Shown: in pieces, positions 40,912 to 49,233 of the stretch
Layout of the letters: the number at the start of each line of letters is the position of its first letter
Numbering within the stretch: the first letter of the stretch is position 1
Assembly: GCA_944389385.1 (NCBI GenBank)
Contig: CALXMC010000001.1
Coordinates: 62,001-126,000 of the forward strand
DNA length: 64,000 bases
Direction of reading: 5' to 3'
From: an uncultured Alphaproteobacteria bacterium
GTDB taxonomy: Bacteria; Pseudomonadota; Alphaproteobacteria; Rs-D84
The notes under the pieces: model-generated
Database searches by the model: none
Told to the model about the DNA's origin: nothing
What the model saw: only the letters and a program-made list of their open reading frames with translations
Program-made: the position numbers and the translations under genes

Positions 40912-41973
40912 ATGCGATTAAGACCTGGTATTTTAACACGTTTTTTACTGCGCCGATTTTTTTACGGCGTTGGGTTGGTAATGTTGGTTGTATGCGGCAT
41001 TATTATGGCGGTCACGTTTGTTGAACGATTGCCATCAAATCCAACGGCGCTTGCTGCACTGGCGGACACGTGGCGCAGATTATTGGAATACGTCCCATTA
41101 TTTTTACCGTTGGCGGTATTTATGGGAACATTATTGGCGTCGTATAACCTTACAAAATCCAGCGAAACTATTATTATTTCCAGCGCAGGTTTATCCCCAT
41201 ATCAAATGGCGCGCCCATTTTTATTTGGGGCGGCGCTGATTGGCATAATTGCGACAACATTGGTAAACCCATATTCGGTTAATCTGAATTCCGAAGATAT
41301 AACCCCCGATCATCTTGTGTTAATTGACGACGAAATATGGCTGCGCGAGGCATCAGACAACGGTTACATCACAATGAACGCCAAAAACATGCACAAATCG
41401 GGCAACATACTGTTATTTGATAATGCAACGGTATACATCCAGAATAAAAATTTTCGTCTGACCGAACGAATCCAGGCCGCCACCGTCACATTATCAGACA
41501 ACGGACTGTCCGCATCAAATGCAACCACATGGAATTCACACGGCATACCATCGGTTGGCGCATGGGAAACAACAACATTGTTAAACCCACAAACGGTATT
41601 GGAACGTTATCTGCAACCAGATCAAATTTCATTTTGGAAATTGCCTGAATTTATAACAAAAATGCGTGCGATTGGTGTACCAGTACGTGCACACCTGGTA
41701 CAGTTTTGGACATTACTGTTTTTACCATTAACAATGATTGCGATGGCAACATTGGGTGTGGCATTTTCACAAACACGCCAACGCAGGAATTACAGTTTTG
41801 GTATAAAATTTGGGTTGGGCATATTAACATGCTTTGCGGTATATTTTTTGATTAACATGTTTAATGCATTGGGCTCGACCGGGGTGATTCCCCCATTATT
41901 GGCTATCATCGCGCCCCCACTTATAATAATTGCAGCATCGGGCGTTTTTATAACCAGTTTCGATACAATATAA
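40912..41973 (+). CDS. lptG: LPS export permease LptG/LptF family
   Basis: A 353-aa inner-membrane subunit of the Lpt ABC transporter that extracts LPS. Three N-terminal helices are followed by a periplasmic beta-jellyroll-like domain (about 125-260) and three C-terminal helices, with AVFMGTLLASYNLTKSSETIIISSAGLSPYQMARPFL as the coupling-helix region, typical of LptF/G. Which of the two permeases it is cannot be decided with certainty; gene order favours LptG. Only one copy is visible in the window. Confidence 0.85.
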   Translation: MRLRPGILTRFLLRRFFYGVGLVMLVVCGIIMAVTFVERLPSNPTALAALADTWRRLLEYVPLFLPLAVFMGTLLASYNLTKSSETIIISSAGLSPYQMARPFLFGAALIGIIATTLVNPYSVNLNSEDITPDHLVLIDDEIWLREASDNGYITMNAKNMHKSGNILLFDNATVYIQNKNFRLTERIQAATVTLSDNGLSASNATTWNSHGIPSVGAWETTTLLNPQTVLERYLQPDQISFWKLPEFITKMRAIGVPVRAHLVQFWTLLFLPLTMIAMATLGVAFSQTRQRRNYSFGIKFGLGILTCFAVYFLINMFNALGSTGVIPPLLAIIAPPLIIIAASGVFITSFDTI

Positions 41974-42000
41974 TAACAAATAATACAATGGGGTTAAGGC

Positions 42001-42132
42001 ATGCCATTACGTAAAAAGAACACAAAACGAAACGCGATTATAATATGGACACTGGTCGCTTTGATAATAGTACTTATGATAATATCATTTCCAGTCACCC
42101 AGAATGTAACCGAAGTCGTTTTATACCAATAA
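42001..42132 (+). CDS. Small single-span membrane protein (43 aa)
   Basis: A 43-codon gene between lptG and the recombinase. The product is MPLRKKNTKRNAIIIWTLVA... followed by LIIVLMIISFPVTQ...VVLYQ: a basic cytoplasmic head, one membrane helix (about 12-32) and a short outside tail. The stop overlaps the recombinase ATG (TAATG, 42130-42134), so translation is coupled, and a GGGGTTAAGG-like ribosome site precedes the start. Family unknown; the coupling argues that the product or the coupling itself matters. Confidence 0.6.
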   Translation: MPLRKKNTKRNAIIIWTLVALIIVLMIISFPVTQNVTEVVLYQ

Positions 42133-42998
42133 TGAACTACATTGACATTTTTTTAGAATCATTATCCGCCGAACGGGGACGCAGTCAACGTACCTTGGCC
42201 AGTTATGCGTCGGATTTACGCCATGCGGATGAAAATTTACCCAACGGATTATTGGGCGCGACGGCCGCGGATGTACAAAATTATTTATCCAAATTGCCCG
42301 AACGCGCGACATCGATTGCCCGCCACGCCAGCGCACTGCGCGGATATTACAAATTTTTAATGTTGGAAAAAATTATCTCGGAAAACCCGGCGGCTAATTT
42401 AGAATTACCCAAACGCAAACGTGCACTGCCGAAATTTTTATCAGTACAAGAAATCGAACTGCTAATATCCTCTGCGGGCGACATACATAACACGGCGCGA
42501 CTGCGTGCGATGTTGGAATTGGTGTATGCGTCCGGCCTGCGTGTGTCTGAATTGTGCGAATTACCAATGACGGCAAATTTGGGGGATAAATTGCTTATTC
42601 ACGGCAAAGGCGCCAAAGAACGCATTGTTCCCATGCATGAACGTGCGCAACATGCCCTGGCTAAATGGTTGGAATTGCGTGGGGACGACAAATCAAAATA
42701 TGTATTTCCAGGCCGCGGTAAATCAGGCCACATAACCCGCGACGGATTTTTTAAGTTATTAAAAAAATGCGCCGTATTGGCGGGCATCGAACCGTCACGG
42801 GTCAGCCCACACGTACTGCGTCATTCGTTTGCGTCACATTTATTGGCGGGCGGTGCAAATTTGCGCGCGATACAAACGATGTTGGGACACGAAGACATAT
42901 CGACGACACAAATCTATACACACGTTTTGCCGGATAAATTACGTGAAACAGTTGTGTCACATCACCCATTGGGACATTCGGGGGAAAATAATAAATGA
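42132..42998 (+). CDS. Tyrosine recombinase XerC/XerD
   Basis: A 288-aa site-specific recombinase for chromosome-dimer resolution at dif. I start it at 42132 (MNYIDIFLESLSAERG) because the longer frame would run through the coding region of the small upstream gene, and TAATG coupling fits. SAM-like N-terminal domain about 1-90; catalytic residues Arg in YASGLRVSELCEL (about 145), His-x-x-Arg in SPHVLRHSFASHLLAGG, and the Tyr in TTQIYTHVLPDKL (about 270). XerC and XerD cannot be separated by eye. Confidence 0.93.
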   Translation: MNYIDIFLESLSAERGRSQRTLASYASDLRHADENLPNGLLGATAADVQNYLSKLPERATSIARHASALRGYYKFLMLEKIISENPAANLELPKRKRALPKFLSVQEIELLISSAGDIHNTARLRAMLELVYASGLRVSELCELPMTANLGDKLLIHGKGAKERIVPMHERAQHALAKWLELRGDDKSKYVFPGRGKSGHITRDGFFKLLKKCAVLAGIEPSRVSPHVLRHSFASHLLAGGANLRAIQTMLGHEDISTTQIYTHVLPDKLRETVVSHHPLGHSGENNK

Positions 42999-43501
42999 TA
43001 AAAAAATGCGATCATCCGGGCTGTACAAAAGCCGGTACTTGCCGTGCACCGAAAACACGGGATTTGCGCGAATACTGGTGGTTTTGTCGTGAACATGCGG
43101 CTGAATATAATAAAAATTGGGATTATTACGCAGACATGACCCCCGAAGAAATCGAAGCCGATTGGGAACGCCAAACATTTGGTGCACCCCTGCGTGATAA
43201 ATCCCAGGTCGAATCGGATCAACGCGATTATATAAAATTTTTGAACGATTTTATATCGGGCCGCGACACATTTGATAAAGCCCCACCCCGCCCACGCGCA
43301 TCAAACCGCGTAACATCTGCATTGGCTGTATTTGGATTACCAATAACTGCATCATGGCGCGAAATATCCGCCAAATATCGCACATTGGCAAAACGACATC
43401 ATCCCGATACAACAACGGGCGACAAAGACGCCGCCGCCAAAGAATTTACAAAAATTACCGACGCATATAATGTGCTGAAAAAACATTTCGGAAAAAAATA
43501 A
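42995..43501 (+). CDS. J-domain protein with N-terminal Cys/His motif
   Basis: A 168-aa protein. The N-terminus (KCDHPGCTKAGTCRAPK...CREHA) has four Cys and two His that may bind a metal. The C-terminal J-domain (about 100-168) is ALAVFGLPITASWREISAKYRTLAKRHHPDT, followed by EFTKITDAYNVLKKHFG; its HPD motif at HHPD is intact. J-domains stimulate Hsp70 ATPase, and single-gene J-proteins of this layout occur in alphaproteobacteria. The start overlaps the recombinase stop by 4 bp. Its stop codon is followed directly by a tandem repeat. Confidence 0.88.
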   Translation: MIKKCDHPGCTKAGTCRAPKTRDLREYWWFCREHAAEYNKNWDYYADMTPEEIEADWERQTFGAPLRDKSQVESDQRDYIKFLNDFISGRDTFDKAPPRPRASNRVTSALAVFGLPITASWREISAKYRTLAKRHHPDTTTGDKDAAAKEFTKITDAYNVLKKHFGKK

Positions 43502-43505
43502 CCCC

Positions 43506-43803
43506 GAATCATAAAGCAATCAGAACCATCGCAGATGCGATGTGGTTGGCGACGGGAGCGTACAGAAGTTACGTGACCAAAGCCAACCACAAGCAAATGC
43601 GTCATCCGAATCATAAATCAATTAGAACCATCGCAGATGCGATGTGGTTGGCGACGGGAGCGTACAGAAGTTACGTGACCACAGCCAACCACAAGCAAAT
43701 GCGTCATCCGAATCATAAATCAATTAGAACCATGCAGATGCGATGTGGTTGGCGACGGGAGCGTACAGAAGTTACGTGACCAAAGCCAACCACAAGCAAA
43801 TGC
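43506..43803. repeat. Tandem repeat of a 102-bp unit, about three copies
   Basis: Units start at 43506, 43608 and 43710, spaced exactly 102 bp apart, with few differences (the third has lost one base in CATCGCAG). Each unit has an imperfect palindrome: GTGGTTGGC and GCCAACCAC arms enclosing CGTA-CAGAAGT-TACG, plus outer CGCA...TGCG arms. One frame stays open across the repeats, as expected for a 102-bp (34-codon) unit, but it is an artefact. It fills the 306-bp gap between the J-domain gene and trxB. This resembles REP/BIME-type intergenic repeats. Confidence 0.9.
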
Positions 43804-43807
43804 GTGG

Positions 43808-44713
43808 TTATAATTGATTTAGGTAGTTGATGGCGTCCATGGCCGCACCACACCCCGTTCCGACGGCCGTCGCAATTTGCATTTTTAATTCGGATTGAAC
43901 GTCGCCGGCGACAAAGATACCACGAGGCAAAGCATCGGGGGACAGGCGCCCCATGTTGTCACGTGCGACATCTTCGGTCAGGTAATCGGTGTTGGCCTCG
44001 TGCCCGATGGCAACAAATAATCCGTCACAGATGATTTCTTTGTCGTCGGTGGTGGTGACAACCAGTTTATCGTCGTCACGTTTGGCAATTTTTTTCAAAT
44101 CGGTATTGAACAAGCATTCTATATTTTCACGTTCGGCGACACGATTGCGCAGGACGGCCTCGGCCCGGGTGAATGCGCTTTTGCGATATACGATTTTTAC
44201 ATTTTTGGCAATGTCGGCCAAATATAATGCGTCATTCAGTGCGGAATTACCACCACCCATAACGATTACGTCTTTTTCTGAATAAAAGAATCCATCGCAT
44301 GTTGCGCAATAAGATACACCTTTGCCGAATAATTCACGCGCACCTTCGATTTGTAATTTACGTGGGGATGCGCCGGTTGCAATGATGACGGATTTTCCGA
44401 CATAACGATTGCCATCATCGCCCAGAATATTAAATCCACTTTCGGCATCGCCGGCAATTGTCTTTGCAGAAACAAATTTTATTTTGGCACCGAATGTTTC
44501 AGCCTGCTGTTTCATAAATTCCGCCAATGCCAGGCCACTGCCCGCCCAACCGGGATAATTTTCCAACGTTGCGATACCGGCCATCTGACCGCCCAAAGTA
44601 TCGCCACCCAATACCAATGTGTCTTTGCCCGCGCGACCGCAATACAATGCAGCGGTTAACCCCGCCGGCCCAGAACCCAAGATAATTACATCATGCATAA
44701 CGATTTCATTCAT
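43808..44713 (-). CDS. trxB: Thioredoxin reductase
   Basis: A 301-aa flavoenzyme that reduces thioredoxin with NADPH. Motifs: FAD-binding VIILGSGPAGLTAALY (about 8-24), TLGGQMAGIATLENYPG, the redox disulfide YCATCDGFF (about 135) and NADP-binding VIVMGGGNSALNDAL. The C-terminal FAD segment GIFVAGDVQSE is present. Promoter elements TTGCGC, 17 bp, TATCCT precede it. Together with trxA at 9.1 kb it makes the thioredoxin pair. An internal ATG at residue 7 is an alternative start. Confidence 0.95.
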   Translation of the reverse strand: MNEIVMHDVIILGSGPAGLTAALYCGRAGKDTLVLGGDTLGGQMAGIATLENYPGWAGSGLALAEFMKQQAETFGAKIKFVSAKTIAGDAESGFNILGDDGNRYVGKSVIIATGASPRKLQIEGARELFGKGVSYCATCDGFFYSEKDVIVMGGGNSALNDALYLADIAKNVKIVYRKSAFTRAEAVLRNRVAERENIECLFNTDLKKIAKRDDDKLVVTTTDDKEIICDGLFVAIGHEANTDYLTEDVARDNMGRLSPDALPRGIFVAGDVQSELKMQIATAVGTGCGAAMDAINYLNQL

Positions 44714-44796
44714 TATTTGAACTCCTGTTTTTTGTCGGTCTCAGGATAACATAATGCGAATGTGTGCGCAAATAAATTCACATTTTTACAAAAACG

Positions 44797-44825
44797 TTGA
44801 TTTTTTCATCGGACAACAATATAAT
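44797..44825 (+). promoter_or_regulatory. serS promoter
   Basis: TTGATT (44797-44802), 17-bp spacer, TATAAT (44820-44825). The leader-peptide ATG lies 10 nt after the -10, the same spacing as at thrS. Confidence 0.75.
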
Positions 44826-44835
44826 GGTTGGTGTT

Positions 44836-44895
44836 ATGAAGCATGTATTTTTATCTTTTCGTTTTTCATCATCCCCGTTTGGGGTGCGTTTTTAA
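44836..44895 (+). CDS. serS leader peptide with Ser codons
   Basis: A 19-codon frame, MKHVFLSFRFSSSPFGVRF, located between the serS promoter and serS. Four Ser codons: TCT at residue 7 and the run TCA TCA TCC at 11-13. The run is followed directly by CCCC-GTTT-GGGG, a hairpin with extra CA/TG pairs and a CGTTTTT tail that overlaps the last codons and stop. The ATG is 10 nt after the -10 box. Stalling at scarce Ser-tRNA would affect hairpin formation and tune serS. Length, position and hairpin match the thrS leader peptide, which makes a chance frame unlikely. Confidence 0.78.
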   Translation: MKHVFLSFRFSSSPFGVRF

Positions 44896-44965
44896 TTGTT
44901 CATAATATAACACATATATAATATAATCATTTTGTTAATAATATTTTTATCAAAGGAATACAACT

Positions 44966-46246
44966 ATGTTGGATATGAAATTTATTCGTGAAAACCCAGA
45001 TATTGTAAAAAACGCATGCCGTGTCAAAGGCTTTGATGACCATGTTGATGAAATTTTGGCACTGGATGCGCGCGTACGCGAACTGAAAACCGTGACCCAG
45101 AACATGACGGCCGAAAAAAATAAAATCACACGCGAAATCCCGACCGCCACAGACAAAGCACCACTGATTGAAAAATCCAAACAAATTGGTGCCGAGATTG
45201 CGGCAGATTTGGCTGAATTGGCGGAAAAAGAAGAAAAGTTAAACGACTTGCTGCACCGCGTACCACAAATACCAGACGCATCGGCACCCGTTGGACCCGA
45301 CGATTCGTATAATACCGAGGTAAAACGTGTCGGCACCCCGCGTGAGTTTGATTTTACCCCCCGCGCGCAATGGGATTTATTGGACATGAACGGATGGTGG
45401 ATGCCTGAAAAGATCGCGCAAATTTGCGGCACACGCACATACTGTTTAATTGGTGAAGCCGCCGAATTGCAATTGGCGATTGAAACATACGTCATCCAAA
45501 AACTGATTTCGCGCGGATTTACGTTCATAGAATGCCCATCGATTACCAAACCCCAAACAATCTTTGATGCGGGTCACTTTATGGGCGCAGATTTATCGGT
45601 TATGAACAACGACGTGTTTATGTTGGCGGGCACAGACAGATGTCTGGCGGGCACGGCTGAAATCGTATTGAATTCGCTGCACAGTGGTGAAATTTTACCC
45701 GAAAGCGCATTGCCAATTAAATACGCCGGATTTTCGCCATGTTTCCGTAAAGAAGCCGGCGCCGCAGGCCGCGACACACGTGGTCTGGCGCGTTTCCATC
45801 AGTTTAACAAGGTTGAACAATATGTATTTTGCACACCCGAACAATCGGACGAAATGCACGAATTATTATTGAACAATTTGTGTGATGTTGTGGCTGATTT
45901 AGAATTGCCATATCGTGTGATTGCAAATTCGACGGGCGACATGGGATTTAACAAAGTTAAAATGAATGATGTCGAGGCATGGGTTCCATCGGAAAACGCG
46001 TACAAAGAACTGGGCAGTTGTTCGACCATCGGCACTTTCCAGGCGCGACGCACAAACACCCGTTATCGTGAAAACGGAACGAACGCAGTAAAGTTCTGTG
46101 CGACATTGAATAACACAGGCATCGCCGTCCCCCGCGCATTGGTTCCATTATTGGAAGCACATCAAAACGCCGACGGCAGTGTGAATATTCCAAAAAAATT
46201 GCAGCCTTTGATGGGTGGTCGCACGAAAATTGGTGGGAAACATTAA
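44966..46246 (+). CDS. serS: Seryl-tRNA synthetase
   Basis: A 426-aa class II synthetase with the long N-terminal coiled-coil arm (about 30-105) that recognises the tRNA-Ser variable loop. The core carries the motif 2 segment GFSPCFRKEAGAAGRDTRGLARFHQFNKVEQ and motif 3 near RTNTRYRENGT..AVKFCATLNNTGIAVPRAL. Length is normal. An AAAGGAAT ribosome site precedes the ATG, 70 nt after the leader-peptide stop. Also charges selenocysteine tRNA in other bacteria. Confidence 0.96.
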   Translation: MLDMKFIRENPDIVKNACRVKGFDDHVDEILALDARVRELKTVTQNMTAEKNKITREIPTATDKAPLIEKSKQIGAEIAADLAELAEKEEKLNDLLHRVPQIPDASAPVGPDDSYNTEVKRVGTPREFDFTPRAQWDLLDMNGWWMPEKIAQICGTRTYCLIGEAAELQLAIETYVIQKLISRGFTFIECPSITKPQTIFDAGHFMGADLSVMNNDVFMLAGTDRCLAGTAEIVLNSLHSGEILPESALPIKYAGFSPCFRKEAGAAGRDTRGLARFHQFNKVEQYVFCTPEQSDEMHELLLNNLCDVVADLELPYRVIANSTGDMGFNKVKMNDVEAWVPSENAYKELGSCSTIGTFQARRTNTRYRENGTNAVKFCATLNNTGIAVPRALVPLLEAHQNADGSVNIPKKLQPLMGGRTKIGGKH

Positions 46247-46250
46247 AACA

Positions 46251-46275
46251 AAAACCGGCAAATGCCGGTTTTTTT
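46251..46275. terminator. Bidirectional terminator after serS
   Basis: AAAACCGGC-AAAT-GCCGGTTTT followed by T-runs, serving serS on plus and the convergent 46274 gene on minus. Confidence 0.9.
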
Positions 46276-46711
46276 ATCTTTGATTTTGTTTTACCTTTAC
46301 CGCAAATTTTGTCGGCAAAGAAAGCGAATAATATAAATCTTTGAACACATTTTTGTTGTTTTTACACCTAATATCTTTCAGCGATTCCAACAAAACATCA
46401 CGCGCGGCCGCACGGTCATATTCATACGGACAATCCAGATTTTCCACAATCTTCAACACGCGTTCATATTTGTGCAATACCCCACTTTGCCACAAATCAG
46501 ACGGCAAATTACCAAACAACAATCCATTATTTGCACGTACAGCATAATCAGAAAATCTTTCGGGATGTGACGCAGTACGCTTAATTATTGCAATGGCGTC
46601 ATTTATTTGTTCGACGGCAACCTGGTCGTGCGAACGTTGGGCACGCTTTTCCAAAAACTTGACACATTCGGCAAAATACGCCTGTAATGTGGCTTTATAA
46701 TCTATTATCAT
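46274..46711 (-). CDS. Hypothetical protein (first of a paralogous pair)
   Basis: A 145-aa soluble, mostly helical protein with no signal peptide. It shares a layout with the 46835-47248 product: a start ..DY.A....FF/YFAECV.FL, a central R.S...R(F/Y)SDYxVR......G, and an alternating helix pattern after it. The family is not recognised. It has a promoter with TTGACA (minus, upstream of the ATG). The two genes are separated by a terminator, so each is its own unit. Confidence 0.7.
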   Translation of the reverse strand: MIIDYKATLQAYFAECVKFLEKRAQRSHDQVAVEQINDAIAIIKRTASHPERFSDYAVRANNGLLFGNLPSDLWQSGVLHKYERVLKIVENLDCPYEYDRAAARDVLLESLKDIRCKNNKNVFKDLYYSLSLPTKFAVKVKQNQR

Positions 46712-46782
46712 AATCAGTCCTTTTATCTTATATACATCACATTATAATATAGACAAAAAATACAAATTGTCAACCCATACTA

Positions 46783-46809
46783 CAAAAAATCTGCACAAAA
46801 TCGTGCAGA
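46783..46809 (-). terminator. Terminator of the 46835-47248 gene
   Basis: TCTGCAC/GTGCAGA hairpin followed on the minus strand by six T. Confidence 0.85.
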
Positions 46810-46834
46810 CTTTATTTAACATTCCACCAAACAA

Positions 46835-47248
46835 TTATCTGGCACGAACCAACTTTTGACCCGCAACGCGCGCCAAAACGGCTTTGAAACGGTTGCCAGA
46901 CAACGCATTATGCCACTTTGCCATACTTTTATTAAACACTTCGCCCTTGTTCGGCAAATCAGAATTGCAATATGCGTCAATACCGTTTAACGCAATCAAA
47001 AATTCATCATAAATATTTGTCTGTCCGCGCACAAAACCAACCTTTGACGGATTATTTCCCGACATTTCGCGCACGCGATAATCAGAATATCTGTGTGGTA
47101 AACGCGAAATTTCCTTTATACAAACCAAATTTTTCATAATTTCTGCACGCGCATCAGGTTTAACCTTTCTGGCATTTGTGACCAACAACCAGCGCACTGA
47201 TTCAAAAAAACATTTTACACTTGCTTCATAATCTATATTTGACTTCAT
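46835..47248 (-). CDS. Hypothetical protein (second of a paralogous pair)
   Basis: A 137-aa helical, basic protein (many Arg and Lys, C-terminus GQKLVRAR). It resembles the preceding gene's product at DYEASVKCFFESVRWLL and LPHRYSDYRVREMSGN. No domain recognised. Its promoter (TTGACA, 18 bp, TATAAT at 47281-47310) is among the best in the window, so it is probably well expressed. The basic charge could mean nucleic-acid binding, but no motif supports this. Confidence 0.7.
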   Translation of the reverse strand: MKSNIDYEASVKCFFESVRWLLVTNARKVKPDARAEIMKNLVCIKEISRLPHRYSDYRVREMSGNNPSKVGFVRGQTNIYDEFLIALNGIDAYCNSDLPNKGEVFNKSMAKWHNALSGNRFKAVLARVAGQKLVRAR

Positions 47249-47280
47249 ACTTTCACTGCTCCTTTTACAGTCAAAGGATT

Positions 47281-47310
47281 ATTATATCGCACAAAATATA
47301 AAAATGTCAA
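47281..47310 (-). promoter_or_regulatory. Promoter of the 46835-47248 gene
   Basis: TTGACA (47305-47310), 18-bp spacer, TATAAT (47281-47286), with an AAAAGGAGC ribosome site downstream. Confidence 0.75.
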
Positions 47311-47325
47311 GATTTTTACAGATAC

Positions 47326-47354
47326 TTGTTGAAAACGCTGATTTATAGTATAAT
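47326..47354 (+). promoter_or_regulatory. Promoter of typA and probably the glycan genes
   Basis: TTGTTG (47326-47331), 17-bp spacer, TATAAT (47349-47354). It faces away from the 46835 gene promoter 16 bp to the left. Confidence 0.65.
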
Positions 47355-47394
47355 CTTATGGTTACGAAAAATTTAAGTATACGGGGTTAATTCG

Positions 47395-49233
47395 ATGGTT
47401 ATGAAGATTCGCAACATAGCAATAATTGCACACGTTGATCATGGTAAAACGACACTGGTTGATAATATGTTAAAGCAATCGGGCACATTCCGTGAAAACG
47501 AACGTGTAGCCGAACGCGTAATGGACAGTGGTGATATAGAACGCGAACGCGGGATTACTATTTCCGCCAAACCAACATCCATCCAGTGGAATGATTATAA
47601 AATCAACATTGTTGATACCCCCGGCCACGCAGACTTTGGGGGCGAGGTTGAACGTATTTTATCCATGGTTGATGGCGTGGTATTGTTGGTCGATGCGGCC
47701 GAAGGGCCCCTGCCCCAGACCAAGTTTGTATTAAGCAAGGCATTAAAACTGGGGCTGCGTCCGATTGTATGTATTAACAAAATCGACCGGTCTGACGCCC
47801 GCCCAGACGAAGTTTTAACCGAAACATTTGATTTATTTGATAAATTGGGTGCAACCGATTCGCAATTGGATTTCCCGTACCTGTACGCATGCGGCCGTGA
47901 TGGTTGGGCTGTGCGTAACCTGGACGACGAACATAAAGACCTGACACCATTATTCCAATTGATAATAGACCACGTCCCCGCCCCAGACTGCAATGGCACA
48001 CGTTGTCAAATTGACGCGCCTTTTTCTATGTTGGCAACAACGTTGGAAGCAGACCCATACGTTGGCCGCATTTTAACCGGCAAAATCGAATCGGGCACGG
48101 TACGCGTTGGCCAGACTGTCAAAGCCATCAACATGAATGGCGAATTTATTGAAAATGCAAAAATCACAAAAATTATTGAACATCGCGGAATTGAAAAAGT
48201 ATCATTGGAATCTGCATCTGCGGGCGACATTGTTGTTGTGGCGGGATTTTCACGTGCAACCGTGGCGGACACCCTGTGCGCGCCGGATGTTACCGAACCG
48301 ATTCCGGCCATGCCGATCGATCCGCCGACACTGACCATGACATTTTTTGTAAATACATCGCCATTGGCGGGTCGGTCTGGGAAAAAATTAACATCACGTA
48401 TGATTGGCGAACGCCTTTTCAAAGAGGCTGAAACCAACATCGCCCTGCGTGTCACGCAAAGTGCAAACAACGAATCGTTTGAAGTGTCTGGTCGTGGCGA
48501 ATTGCAATTGGGAATTTTAATTGAAACCATGCGCCGCGAAGGATTTGAATTAAGCGTATCCCGCCCACGCGTTGTTATGCACGATGGCGAAAACGGCGAA
48601 AAATTGGAACCTATTGAAGAAGTTGTTATCGACGTTGACGACGAATTTTCCGGCGTAGTTATTGAAAAAATGACCAAGCGCAAGGCGCAAATCACAGAAA
48701 TGAAATCATCCGGCGGTGGTAAAACGCGTATAGTATTTTCCGCACCATCCCGCGGTTTGATTGGATATTTATCTGAATTCCGCACAGACACACGTGGCAC
48801 AGGCATCATGAACCGTGTGTTTTCTGGATACGAACCGTACCGCGGTGCAATTTCACAATACCGTCCGGGCGTGTTGGTATCTATGGAAAGCGGCTTGACC
48901 ACCACATACGCGCTGCATAACTTGGAACCACGCGGCGTATTGTTCGTCGGCCCCCAGACCGAGGTTTATTCCGGCATGATTATCGGCGAACACAGCAAAG
49001 AAAATGATCTTGAGGTTAATCCGGTCAAAGGCAAAGAATTAACAAATGTGCGTTCGGTTACGGCGGATGAAAAATTATTCTTGGCCCCGCCGCGCAAAAT
49101 GTCACTGGAAGAAGCATTATCGTATATCCAAGACGACGAATTGGTCGAAGTAACACCCGCAACGATTCGTTTGCGCAAAAAAGAACTGGACAGCAACATC
49201 CGCAAAAAAACACGAAAAAATGTCGAAGAATAA
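47395..49233 (+). CDS. typA: Ribosome-associated GTPase TypA/BipA
   Basis: A 612-aa translational GTPase. G1 is IIAHVDHGKTTL, G2 ERERGITI, G3 DTPGHADFGGEVERI, G4 NKIDR; then the EF-G-like domains II, III and V and the TypA-specific C-terminal region (GLIGYLSEFRTDTRGTGIMN, SGLTTTYALHNLEPRG). TypA aids 50S assembly and stress and virulence responses. A second in-frame ATG at residue 3 is possible. The end overlaps the next gene by 14 bp, linking it to the glycan genes. Confidence 0.96.
   Translation: MVMKIRNIAIIAHVDHGKTTLVDNMLKQSGTFRENERVAERVMDSGDIERERGITISAKPTSIQWNDYKINIVDTPGHADFGGEVERILSMVDGVVLLVDAAEGPLPQTKFVLSKALKLGLRPIVCINKIDRSDARPDEVLTETFDLFDKLGATDSQLDFPYLYACGRDGWAVRNLDDEHKDLTPLFQLIIDHVPAPDCNGTRCQIDAPFSMLATTLEADPYVGRILTGKIESGTVRVGQTVKAINMNGEFIENAKITKIIEHRGIEKVSLESASAGDIVVVAGFSRATVADTLCAPDVTEPIPAMPIDPPTLTMTFFVNTSPLAGRSGKKLTSRMIGERLFKEAETNIALRVTQSANNESFEVSGRGELQLGILIETMRREGFELSVSRPRVVMHDGENGEKLEPIEEVVIDVDDEFSGVVIEKMTKRKAQITEMKSSGGGKTRIVFSAPSRGLIGYLSEFRTDTRGTGIMNRVFSGYEPYRGAISQYRPGVLVSMESGLTTTYALHNLEPRGVLFVGPQTEVYSGMIIGEHSKENDLEVNPVKGKELTNVRSVTADEKLFLAPPRKMSLEEALSYIQDDELVEVTPATIRLRKKELDSNIRKKTRKNVEE

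Noticed and set aside
43540-43779. A 79-codon open frame with a repeated 34-residue pattern
   Set aside because: It is the by-product of a 102-bp DNA repeat (a multiple of three) with no ribosome site; the palindromic structure explains the sequence better.
43506-43803. CRISPR array
   Set aside because: Units are head-to-tail without unique spacers, and no cas gene is present.
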